Shown: positions 1-5,171 of the stretch, piece after piece
How positions within the stretch are numbered: position 1 is the stretch's first letter
Layout of the letters: each line of letters begins with the position of its first letter
From: JBHHZJ01 sp046758005
GTDB taxonomy: Bacteria; Pseudomonadota; Alphaproteobacteria; Kiloniellales; J153
Assembly (NCBI GenBank): GCA_046758005.1
Contig: JBHHZJ010000152.1
Coordinates: forward strand, 1-5,512
Direction of reading: 5' to 3'
DNA: 5,512 bases
Made by a program: the position numbers and the translations under genes
Notes under the pieces: generated by a model
Database searches by the model: none
Told to the model about the DNA's origin: nothing
What the model saw: only the letters and a program-made list of their open reading frames with translations

Positions 1-505
1 CTTCAAGGAGGTGGAATGCACTCAGCAGGGCCGGCGGCAGGATCGCCAGGTTGTAGGCGCGGCGCTCGATGCGGTATTGGCGCCAAAAGAGCCACGCGGT
101 TGCGGCAAGGCAGCTCGCCGCCAGCGCGGTGAGTACGACCGCGGCCGCATGGATCGCGTTGGGGAGAAGCGAACCGCCGGCCACGGCGGCCCCCGCGAGG
201 GCGACGGCCGGCAAAAGCAAACGCAGATGCTTCGTCCCGTCAATGTATGCGAGGGTCCCGGCCAGCACGAGCAGGGCCACCACCGCGTCGCCGCCCTCCC
301 CGATCAAGACCAGCGCCGCCGCGGGCAGAAAGGTCGCCAGGGAAGCGACGCCGAGGCGAAGGGATTCGGCCACCAGGGACGCCGCCCACCACCGCAGCGC
401 CGGCGCGGCGTGGCGCCGGCGGGCGAAAAGCAAGGTCAGGCCGGCGAACTGAGCCGAAACCATCGCGCCCACGAGGGCCAGGGTCTCGAACGAGGCCTGT
501 AGCAC
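1..505 (-). CDS. Multi-pass membrane protein, N-terminal part (probable sensor/signalling protein; 3' end outside window)
   Basis: The minus-strand frame is open from the left edge up to the TAA at 683-685 and encodes a strongly hydrophobic protein; about 168 residues are visible. The first segment (roughly residues 9-30, including LVGAMVSAQFAGLTLLFA) ends in RRRH, as expected for a signal anchor with a positive-inside edge. About four to five more hydrophobic stretches follow, broken by RYW-type basic turns such as WRQYRIERRAY, and the visible part ends in PPALLSAFHLLE. The pattern of an RRR..LRWW loop after helix 1 and short helices resembles the membrane modules of some GGDEF/EAL proteins and sensor kinases, but no cytoplasmic output domain is in view, so that is inference. 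The GTG at 505 was chosen because it keeps the first helix whole. ATG at 463 or GTG at 472 would truncate it, and no ATG, GTG or TTG lies further upstream in frame. The ribosome binding site is weak. Confidence 0.62.
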   Translation of the reverse strand, partial: MLQASFETLALVGAMVSAQFAGLTLLFARRRHAAPALRWWAASLVAESLRLGVASLATFLPAAALVLIGEGGDAVVALLVLAGTLAYIDGTKHLRLLLPAVALAGAAVAGGSLLPNAIHAAAVVLTALAASCLAATAWLFWRQYRIERRAYNLAILPPALLSAFHLLE

Positions 506-671
506 TGCGACGCCTGCGAAGTCTCCAAATTCGCCGCGCTCTCGTGGGCCGACTGCGATCGGCCCGCCGGGCCCAGCGGCGCCGTTGCGCGTGGGTCCGG
601 GTCCGAGCCGAGATCCGAAGAACGTGGGCGCGAACCGGGCGGTCTCGACCAGGCACCATGGCCCAGGCGGG

Positions 672-692
672 TTAAGGTGGCGTTAAGTTAAC
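672..692 (-). promoter_or_regulatory. Candidate CtrA binding site (TTAA-N7-TTAA) with an adjacent third TTAA
   Basis: Positions 672-675 and 683-686 are both TTAA, separated by exactly seven bases. Read on the minus strand this is TTAACGCCACCTTAAC, matching the CtrA consensus known from Caulobacter and other alphaproteobacteria. A third TTAA at 688-691 forms the dyad CGTTAA-G-TTAACG (681-693). The site stands out because all eight fixed bases are A/T in very GC-rich DNA. It lies about 165 nt upstream of the proposed start of the minus-strand membrane-protein gene, the only gene it could serve from a normal promoter position. CtrA control is inferred from the motif alone. Confidence 0.55.
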
Positions 693-735
693 GCAGGAGC
701 TGCATGCCCCCGGATTCGGCCGCGCTTCCGAGTTT

Positions 736-769
736 CCGTGCATGGCCGCACCGGGGCCGAGATGCACGG
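736..769 (-). terminator. Hairpin downstream of apt, possible terminator without a U-tract
   Basis: CCGTGCAT (736-743) is perfectly complementary to ATGCACGG (762-769). Inside it, GGCC at 744-747 can pair with GGCC at 755-758, leaving a three-base bulge (759-761) and a loop of about seven bases. The structure begins about 35 nt beyond the apt TGA on the minus strand, where a transcription end would be expected. No T-run follows on the minus strand (the next bases are AAACTC), so it is not a classical intrinsic terminator. It could instead protect the 3' end of the apt mRNA. Confidence 0.35.
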
Positions 770-804
770 CCTGCGGGGCCCGCGCAGCCGGACCGAGCGC
801 GGCG

Positions 805-1320
805 TCAACGGTCGTAGCTGACCAGGGTGGTCACCGGGATGTCGAGCTTCTGGCGTCCGTTGAGGAACGCCAACTCGATCAGGCACGCGCCGGCCATGAC
901 CTCGGCCCCGCACTGACGCAGAAGCTGGGCCGTGGCGTTCATTGTTCCGCCGGTCGCCAGCAGGTCGTCGAGGACGACGATCCTCTGGCCCGTGTCCACG
1001 GCGTCGGCCTGAATTTCTATCGTGTCCGTGCCGTACTCTAGATCGTAGGTGTACGGCACGGTGCGGCCGGGCAGCTTGCCGCGCTTGCGCACCATGATGA
1101 AGCCGAGGCCGAGCTTGAGCGCAAGCGGGGCCGCGACCAGAAACCCGCGCGATTCGATGCCCGCCAATACGTCCGGTTCGTGTGGCGTGATCGCCGCGGC
1201 CAGCCGCTCCATCGCCTCATGCCAAGCGCCGGCGTGCGAAAGCAGGGTCGAAATGTCATAGAAGAGGATTCCCGGTTGCGGGAAATCCGGGATGGTCCGG
1301 ATGTGGTCCCTGAGGTTCAT
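805..1320 (-). CDS. apt: Adenine phosphoribosyltransferase
   Basis: This 171-residue cytoplasmic purine-salvage enzyme converts adenine plus PRPP to AMP plus pyrophosphate. The length is typical for bacterial Apt. The N-terminus has the family signature IRTIPDFPQPGILFYDIS (residues 7-24), which belongs to the hood that recognises adenine. IESRGF (55-60) and RKRGKLPG (78-85) follow the standard Apt layout. The PRPP-binding motif VVLDDLLATGGTM (115-127) is intact, with the two Asp residues and the TGG loop. The ATG at 1320 is the natural start because the frame hits a stop (TAA at 1351-1353) a short way upstream and the protein starts exactly where the family does. The ribosome binding site is poor: a purine stretch (ATAGAG) lies directly against the ATG. 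The gene is divergent from the aminotransferase operon and probably independent of it. Confidence 0.97.
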   Translation of the reverse strand: MNLRDHIRTIPDFPQPGILFYDISTLLSHAGAWHEAMERLAAAITPHEPDVLAGIESRGFLVAAPLALKLGLGFIMVRKRGKLPGRTVPYTYDLEYGTDTIEIQADAVDTGQRIVVLDDLLATGGTMNATAQLLRQCGAEVMAGACLIELAFLNGRQKLDIPVTTLVSYDR

Positions 1321-1371
1321 CTCTATGGGGACTCGGGTGGGGTCAAGGCCTTATGGAGCGCGCGAGAGCGC

Positions 1372-1400
1372 AGTGTACAAACCGGGCCGCGCCAAGACAA
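1372..1400 (-). promoter_or_regulatory. Probable sigma-70-type promoter of apt
   Basis: Read on the minus strand, TTGTCT (1400-1395) and TACACT (1377-1372) are separated by exactly 17 nt and resemble the -35 and -10 consensus elements. Transcription would start near 1365, giving a leader of about 45 nt before the apt ATG at 1320. The spacing is ideal and the matches partial, so this is a good but unproven candidate. Confidence 0.45.
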
Positions 1401-1495
1401 CGCGCTTGAGCCGGGCGCGCTCTGCGGGCGCGGACCCTTGCGCGGGTCGGCCGAATGGGGTGTAACTAGCGCGGGCAAGGCCAACCGACCGGTCC

Positions 1496-1522
1496 GGATT
1501 CGCGCAGGTGGACGTCGAATCC
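1496..1522. promoter_or_regulatory. Inverted repeat upstream of the aminotransferase operon, possible operator
   Basis: GGATTCG (1496-1502) and CGAATCC (1516-1522) form a perfect 7-bp inverted repeat with a 13-nt centre. With one extra C on the right side the match extends to CCGG on both outer edges. It lies about 57 nt before the aminotransferase ATG and downstream of the weak -10 candidate, a fitting place for a repressor site or a leader hairpin. Arms of this length can occur by chance in GC-rich DNA. Confidence 0.3.
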
Positions 1523-1578
1523 CGGCCGTGGCCCAGCGACATTCCGGACCAGCCGACGATCCCATCCGCAGACCTGCC

Positions 1579-2946
1579 ATGTCCCGCGTCTTTCACCGCC
1601 ATACGCGCCAGCGCTATCCCGTCGCGGTGCGCGGCGACGGTCTCTATGTGATCGACAGCGACGGCAAGCGTTACCTCGACGCCTCGGGCGGCGCCGCCGT
1701 CTCGTGCCTCGGGCATAGTCACCCCGCGGTGATCCGGGCGATCAAGGATCAGCTCGACAAACTGCCCTACGCGCACACGTCGTTCTTCACCAACGAACCG
1801 TCCGAGTTGCTGGCCGAGCATCTGATCGCCCGCGCGCCGGCCGGGCTGGACAAGGTCCACTATGTCTCGGGCGGCTCGGAGGCGAACGAAACGGCCCTGA
1901 AACTCGCCCGCCAGTATTTCGTCGAGGTCGGGCAGCCGCAGCGCCGCCGCTTCATCGCGCGCCGCCAGAGCTACCACGGCAACACGCTGGGCGCGCTCGC
2001 GGTCGGCGGCAACATGGCCCGGCGCGAGATGTTCCGGCCGCTGCTGATCGAGGCCAGCCACATCACGCCGTGCTACGCCTTCCGCTATCGTGCGCCGGGG
2101 GAGAGCGAGGCCGACTTCGGCCGCCGCGTGGCCGACGAGCTCGAGGCGGAGATCCTGCGCCTCGGGTCCGAGACCGTGATCGGCTTCGTCGCCGAGACCG
2201 TGGTCGGGGCGACCGCCGGGGCGGTGCCGCCCGCGCCCGGATACTTCAAGCGCATCCGGGAGATCTGCGACAGGTACGGCGTGCTGCTCATCCTCGACGA
2301 GGTGATGTGCGGCATGGGGCGCACCGGCACGCTGTTCGCCTGCGCGCAGGACGGGGTCGCCCCGGACCTCGCCATCTGCGCCAAGGGCCTGGGCGCGGGC
2401 TATCAGCCGATCGGGGCGGTTCTCGTGGCCGGGCGAATCTACGAGGCGGTGGCCGCCGGCAGCGGCTTTTTCCAACACGGCTTCACCTACATCGGCCACG
2501 CGACGGCGTGCGCCGCGGCGCTTGCCGTGCAGCGCACGATCGAGCACGACGGCCTGCTCGACAACGTGCGACGCCAAGGGGCGCGCCTGCGCGAACGGCT
2601 GGAGGATCGCTTCGGCGACCACCCGCACGTCGGCGACATCCGCGGCCGCGGCCTGTTCGTCGGCCTGGAGCTGGTGGCCGACCGGACCAGCCTGGAGCCC
2701 TTCGATCCCGCACTCCGGCTGCACGACAGGGTCAAGGCGCAGGCGATGGAGCGCGGGCTCATATGCTATCCCGCGGGCGGCACGATCGACGGCAAGCGCG
2801 GCGACCACGTGCTGCTCGCGCCGCCCTTCATCGTGCGCGAGGCGGACATCGAGCGGATCGTCGAACTCCTCGGCGAGGCGATCGACGCCGCGGCCGCCGA
2901 GGCCGCGCCGGCGGGACGCGCGCGGGCGCGCGGCGGCGCGGCATGA
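1579..2946 (+). CDS. Class III PLP-dependent aminotransferase (substrate unknown)
   Basis: This 455-residue cytoplasmic enzyme belongs to fold-type I, class III aminotransferases (the ornithine/GABA/omega-amino acid group). Visible family features are YLDASGGAAVSCLGHSHP near residues 33-50; GGSEANETALKLAR (98-111), which binds the PLP phosphate; SYHGNT (131-136), which stacks on the cofactor; LILDEV (237-242) with D240 facing the PLP ring nitrogen; and K269 in AICAKGLGAGYQPIG, the Schiff-base lysine. The C-terminal domain (GDIRGRGLFVGLEL, then LLAPPFI) is complete. The last ~15 residues are a low-complexity Ala/Arg/Gly tail. The ATG at 1579 was chosen because MSRVFHRHTRQRYPVAV is the usual family N-terminus; the frame is open further upstream only because it runs antisense to apt. 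No clear ribosome binding site is seen. The TGA overlaps the next ATG. The context suggests it produces a beta-keto acid, or its precursor, for the BKACE; the true amino donor cannot be read from sequence. Confidence 0.93.
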   Translation: MSRVFHRHTRQRYPVAVRGDGLYVIDSDGKRYLDASGGAAVSCLGHSHPAVIRAIKDQLDKLPYAHTSFFTNEPSELLAEHLIARAPAGLDKVHYVSGGSEANETALKLARQYFVEVGQPQRRRFIARRQSYHGNTLGALAVGGNMARREMFRPLLIEASHITPCYAFRYRAPGESEADFGRRVADELEAEILRLGSETVIGFVAETVVGATAGAVPPAPGYFKRIREICDRYGVLLILDEVMCGMGRTGTLFACAQDGVAPDLAICAKGLGAGYQPIGAVLVAGRIYEAVAAGSGFFQHGFTYIGHATACAAALAVQRTIEHDGLLDNVRRQGARLRERLEDRFGDHPHVGDIRGRGLFVGLELVADRTSLEPFDPALRLHDRVKAQAMERGLICYPAGGTIDGKRGDHVLLAPPFIVREADIERIVELLGEAIDAAAAEAAPAGRARARGGAA

Positions 2947-3842
2947 GTGGCGGGCAGTCGACCGCGCCCGGACCCTGGGCGCCGCTGATCCTCGCCGTCG
3001 CCCCGAACGGCGCGCGCAAGACCAAGGCGGACCATCCCGCCCTGCCCATGACGCCGCCCGAGATCGCCCGCTGCGCGGCGGCCTGCGCCGAGGCCGGCGC
3101 GGCGATGATCCATCTCCACGTGCGCGACCGCAGCGGCGGCCACACGCTCGACGCCGAGACCTACCGGGCCGCGATCGCGGCGGTGCGGCGCGAGACCGGC
3201 GGGCGAATGATCATCCAGGTCACGTCCGAGGCCGTGGGCCTCTACAGCCCAGCGCAGCAGATGGCGATGGTCCGCGAGGTCCGGCCCGAGGCGGTCAGCC
3301 TGGCGGTGCGCGAGATCGTGCCCGACGCGGCCCACGAGAAGCCGGCGGCGGAGTTCCTGGCGTGGCTGAAGGCCGAGGCGATCCTGCCTCAGTTCATCCT
3401 TTATTCCGATCGGGATCTGGCGCGCTTCGGCGACCTGATCGCGCGCGCGATCGTGCCCCCAGGCCCGCACTTCGTGCTCTTCGTGCTCGGCCGCTATACG
3501 CGCGGGGAGCGCTCCGAGCCGGCCGACCTGCTGCCGTTCCTGGCCGCCAACGGGGCGGGGCACGTCTGGGCGATGTGCGCCTTCGGCCCGCGCGAGACCG
3601 CATGCGCGGTGGCCGCCGCCGCGCTCGGCGGACATGCCCGGGTCGGCTTCGAGAACAACCTGCGACTGCCGGACGGCGCGCTCGCCCCGGACAATGCCGC
3701 CCTCGTCGCCGCCGCGGCCGCCGGGGCCGAGGCGATCGGCCGGCCGCTCGCCGACGCCGAGGCCGCGCGCTCTCTCCTGGCGGCGGGCGGCCGCGACCCT
3801 GCGGCCGGGATCCAAGTCAACGCCGGTCATGCGGCGTCCTGA
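2943..3842 (+). CDS. Beta-keto acid cleavage enzyme, BKACE/DUF849 family (3-keto-5-aminohexanoate cleavage-like)
   Basis: This 299-residue TIM-barrel metalloenzyme belongs to the family that converts a beta-keto acid plus acetyl-CoA into acetoacetate plus an acyl-CoA. The N-terminal stretch PLILAVAPNGARKTKADHP, followed by LPMTPPEIA, is the family opening. The zinc ligands are visible: H57 and H59 in IHLHVRD, and E237 in RVGFENN. R233 matches the conserved active-site arginine. The protein differs from the structurally studied Kce: the residue after the zinc-ligand Glu is N238 instead of Asp; the Glu in Kce's GAETT segment is replaced by R25; the STGG turn is TSEA (94-97); and the NAGTLNFG-type loop is SLAVREIVPD (119-128). 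Kce residues are recalled from knowledge. A different substrate is therefore likely. The start codon overlaps the aminotransferase stop as ATGA, indicating coupled translation, and the end overlaps the next gene by 14 nt. Confidence 0.92.
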   Translation: MSGGQSTAPGPWAPLILAVAPNGARKTKADHPALPMTPPEIARCAAACAEAGAAMIHLHVRDRSGGHTLDAETYRAAIAAVRRETGGRMIIQVTSEAVGLYSPAQQMAMVREVRPEAVSLAVREIVPDAAHEKPAAEFLAWLKAEAILPQFILYSDRDLARFGDLIARAIVPPGPHFVLFVLGRYTRGERSEPADLLPFLAANGAGHVWAMCAFGPRETACAVAAAALGGHARVGFENNLRLPDGALAPDNAALVAAAAAGAEAIGRPLADAEAARSLLAAGGRDPAAGIQVNAGHAAS

Positions 3843-4812
3843 GCGGGCCGCAGGACGGCGGAGCTGGGCGCCGCTCGCCGCGCTTTTCGCGCTCGGGTTG
3901 GCGACGCCCGCCGGGGCCGCCGAACGGACCATCGTCATCGGCACCGCGCCGGTCGCCGGGGTGTACTTTCCGGCCGGCGGGGCCGTGTGCAACATGGTGA
4001 ACCGAGAGCGCCAGCGCTCCGGCCTGCGCTGCCTCGTGGAGAGCACCGGCGGCTCGGCGGACAACATCGAGCGGTTGCGCCGCGGCGAGATCGACTTCGC
4101 CGTGGTCCAGTCCGACTGGCAATACGTGGCGGTCCGCGACCGGGGCGGCGCGGACGGCCAAGGCTTCCCGGGGCTGCGCGCGGTGTTCTCGCTGCACGGG
4201 CAGCCGGTCACGGTGGTGGCCCGGCCCGAGGCCGGGATCGCCGCGATCGCGGACCTGAAGGGACGGCGGGTCAACCTCGGGCCGCCGGGCTCGGGCGTGC
4301 GTGCGGTCGCCGAGGCGCTGATCGGCGCGCTCGGCTGGAACCGCGGCGATTTCGAGGAGATCGCCGAGTACGGCATCGACGAGCAGGTGCGGGCGCTGTG
4401 CGACGGACGGATCGACGCCTTCATCCTTCCGGTCAGCCATCCGAACGGCGCGGTCGCCGCGGCGACCGAGACGTGCGGGGCGCGGCTCGTCGACGTCGCC
4501 GGCCCGGCGATCGACGCGCTGACCGCCGAATGGCCGTTCTACGCCGCGGCGACGATCCCGGGCGGCCTCTACCGGGGCAACGAGCGGCCGGTGCGCAGCT
4601 ACGGCGCGCGGGCCACGCTCGTGACCACCGAATCGGCCCCGGCGGACCTCGTCTACGAGGTGGTCAAGGCCACCTTCGAGCGCCTCGACGAGCTGACCCG
4701 TCAGCACGCCGCGTTGGCCGGGCTGGAGGCCGAGGAGATGGTCCGGGCGGGCAATACCGCCCCGTTCCATGAAGGCGCGCTGCGCTATTACCGGGAGAAA
4801 GGTTGGAAGTAG
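3829..4812 (+). CDS. TAXI-family TRAP transporter substrate-binding protein (first copy)
   Basis: This is a 327-residue periplasmic binding protein of the TAXI type, which delivers a solute to a sodium-driven TRAP permease. The Arg-rich N-terminus (MRRPERAAGRR) and hydrophobic core WAPLAALFALGLATPA form a Sec signal peptide, with cleavage likely around A30-A31 (AGAA-ER). The mature protein opens with TIVIGTAPVAGVYFPAGG. The family core follows: STGGSADNI (72-80), GEIDFAVVQSDWQY (86-99), and DLKGRRVNLGPPGSG (142-156). Four cysteines (C54, C68, C191, C216) could form two periplasmic disulfides. The ATG at 3829 overlaps the BKACE end by 14 nt, so the protein belongs to the same operon. This start gives a proper signal peptide, whereas the longer open frame upstream is antisense-like Arg/Pro-rich sequence. 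The ligand is unknown; context points to a carboxylate fed to the aminotransferase/BKACE pair. No membrane subunit is encoded in the window. Confidence 0.93.
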   Translation: MRRPERAAGRRSWAPLAALFALGLATPAGAAERTIVIGTAPVAGVYFPAGGAVCNMVNRERQRSGLRCLVESTGGSADNIERLRRGEIDFAVVQSDWQYVAVRDRGGADGQGFPGLRAVFSLHGQPVTVVARPEAGIAAIADLKGRRVNLGPPGSGVRAVAEALIGALGWNRGDFEEIAEYGIDEQVRALCDGRIDAFILPVSHPNGAVAAATETCGARLVDVAGPAIDALTAEWPFYAAATIPGGLYRGNERPVRSYGARATLVTTESAPADLVYEVVKATFERLDELTRQHAALAGLEAEEMVRAGNTAPFHEGALRYYREKGWK

Positions 4813-4906
4813 AGGAGCTTACGCCGTTCGCTCTTCGCCGGGCGCGGGGGCCACCCGCACGATCGCCCATATACGGGGTGGCAATTCTCTGCCGAAACAT
4901 GTTCAA

Positions 4907-4939
4907 TTGGGCCGAGATACGCGGTGCGTACAAGCACCG
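4907..4939 (+). promoter_or_regulatory. Weak sigma-70-like promoter overlapped by an 18-bp dyad
   Basis: TTGGGC (4907-4912), 16 nt, and TACAAG (4929-4934) form a weak -35/-10 pair in the most A/T-rich part of the gap. The -10 lies in the loop and right arm of a perfect inverted repeat, CGGTGC (4922-4927), GTACAA, GCACCG (4934-4939). A repressor site on a promoter would look like this, but both elements are short. It would give a leader of roughly 230 nt for the second TAXI gene. Confidence 0.25.
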
Positions 4940-5098
4940 GGAGTTGAGAACAGGGAGTCTTGAAACTGGTCACCTTTGGATTTCGGCGCCTCGGCGCCGT
5001 ACCCAGTCGGGCTGTTCTGCGCATTCGTGCGGCCGTCCGAGCGGGCGACAGCGCCGCGCGGCCGTACGCGGGCGCGGCCTATCCGTCCGACCGTCTTC

Positions 5099-5124
5099 GG
5101 GCCCCGCGGCAAGCGGCGGGGCCC
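5099..5124 (+). other. Strong leader hairpin upstream of the second TAXI gene
   Basis: GGGCCCCGC (5099-5107) pairs perfectly over 9 bp with GCGGGGCCC (5116-5124) around an 8-nt loop. It ends 33 nt before the ribosome binding site. No T-run follows, so it is not a classical terminator. It could stabilise the downstream mRNA, mark processing from the upstream operon, or act as a Rho-related or attenuating structure. Confidence 0.45.
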
Positions 5125-5157
5125 GATGGCAACCAACGCGAAATCATCGGGAAAATT

Positions 5158-5164
5158 GGGAGGA
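5158..5164 (+). promoter_or_regulatory. Ribosome binding site of the second TAXI gene
   Basis: GGGAGGA is followed by 7 nt and then the ATG at 5172. It is the best Shine-Dalgarno sequence in the window and fixes this start. The other genes in the cluster have weak sites and seem to rely on coupling, so this gene is probably translated independently and strongly. Confidence 0.8.
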
Positions 5165-5171
5165 TAACTCC

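Larger units (their letters stand above)
506..804. other. Intergenic region between apt and the membrane-protein gene
   Basis: These 299 nt lie downstream of apt and upstream of the minus-strand membrane-protein gene. I see no convincing gene; the open frames here are GC-driven and give Arg/Pro/Gly-rich translations. It holds a CtrA-like TTAA-N7-TTAA box (672-686) with a third TTAA next to it, and a hairpin (736-769) just past the apt stop. A GC-rich palindromic stretch at 771-787 (CTGCG...CGCAG) sits beside that hairpin. I could not pick a convincing -35/-10 pair for the membrane-protein gene. Confidence 0.6.
1321..1578. other. Divergent intergenic region between apt and the aminotransferase operon
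   Basis: These 258 nt lie between two gene starts that point away from each other, so they should hold both promoters. The apt promoter is reasonably visible at 1372-1400. For the plus-strand operon the best I can offer is TTGCGC (1438-1443), 17 nt, TGTAAC (1461-1466), which is weak. A dyad at 1496-1522 and a longer-range 8-bp inverted pair, GGTCCGGA (1491-1498) with TCCGGACC (1543-1550), lie between that element and the aminotransferase ATG. No small gene is supported here. Confidence 0.55.
4813..5171 (+). other. 359-nt intergenic leader between the two TAXI genes, rich in inverted repeats
   Basis: I see no credible gene here; the short open frames read as low-complexity Arg/Pro/Ala. The left half is unusually A/T-rich for this window around 4866-4960, with a palindrome AACATGTT (4896-4903), a possible promoter and an 18-bp dyad. 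The right half holds three GC-rich stem structures: CGGCGCC/GGCGCCG (4984-4999), GCCGCGC/GCGCGGC (5053-5078) and a 9-bp stem at 5099-5124. The layout suggests that the second TAXI gene has its own promoter and a structured 5' leader. No classical terminator with a T-run follows the first TAXI gene. Confidence 0.5.

Noticed and set aside
1180..1578. N-terminal extension of the aminotransferase to an upstream ATG
   Set aside because: The extension runs antisense through apt and the divergent promoter region, and the family's usual N-terminus begins at 1579.
1351..2808. Long minus-strand open frame (485 aa) opposite the aminotransferase
   Set aside because: It lies antisense to a gene with full family motifs, has no recognisable domain and is Arg/Ala/Gly/Asp-rich, as expected from third-position GC bias.
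2522..4000. Plus-strand open frame (492 aa) in a third frame across the BKACE gene
   Set aside because: The translation is Arg/Pro/Ser-rich shadow sequence; the real frames here are those of the aminotransferase, BKACE and TAXI genes.
2766..4424. Long minus-strand open frame (552 aa) opposite the BKACE and first TAXI genes
   Set aside because: It spans two confidently identified plus-strand genes in antisense and shows low-complexity Arg/Pro/Ser composition without motifs.
4876..4893. Sigma-54-like promoter around TGGCAATTCTCTGC
   Set aside because: The distance between the GG and GC elements is one base shorter than the strict sigma-54 requirement.
5099..5124. Classical intrinsic terminator between the two TAXI genes
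   Set aside because: The stem is strong but no T-run follows on either strand, so it is listed only as a leader hairpin.
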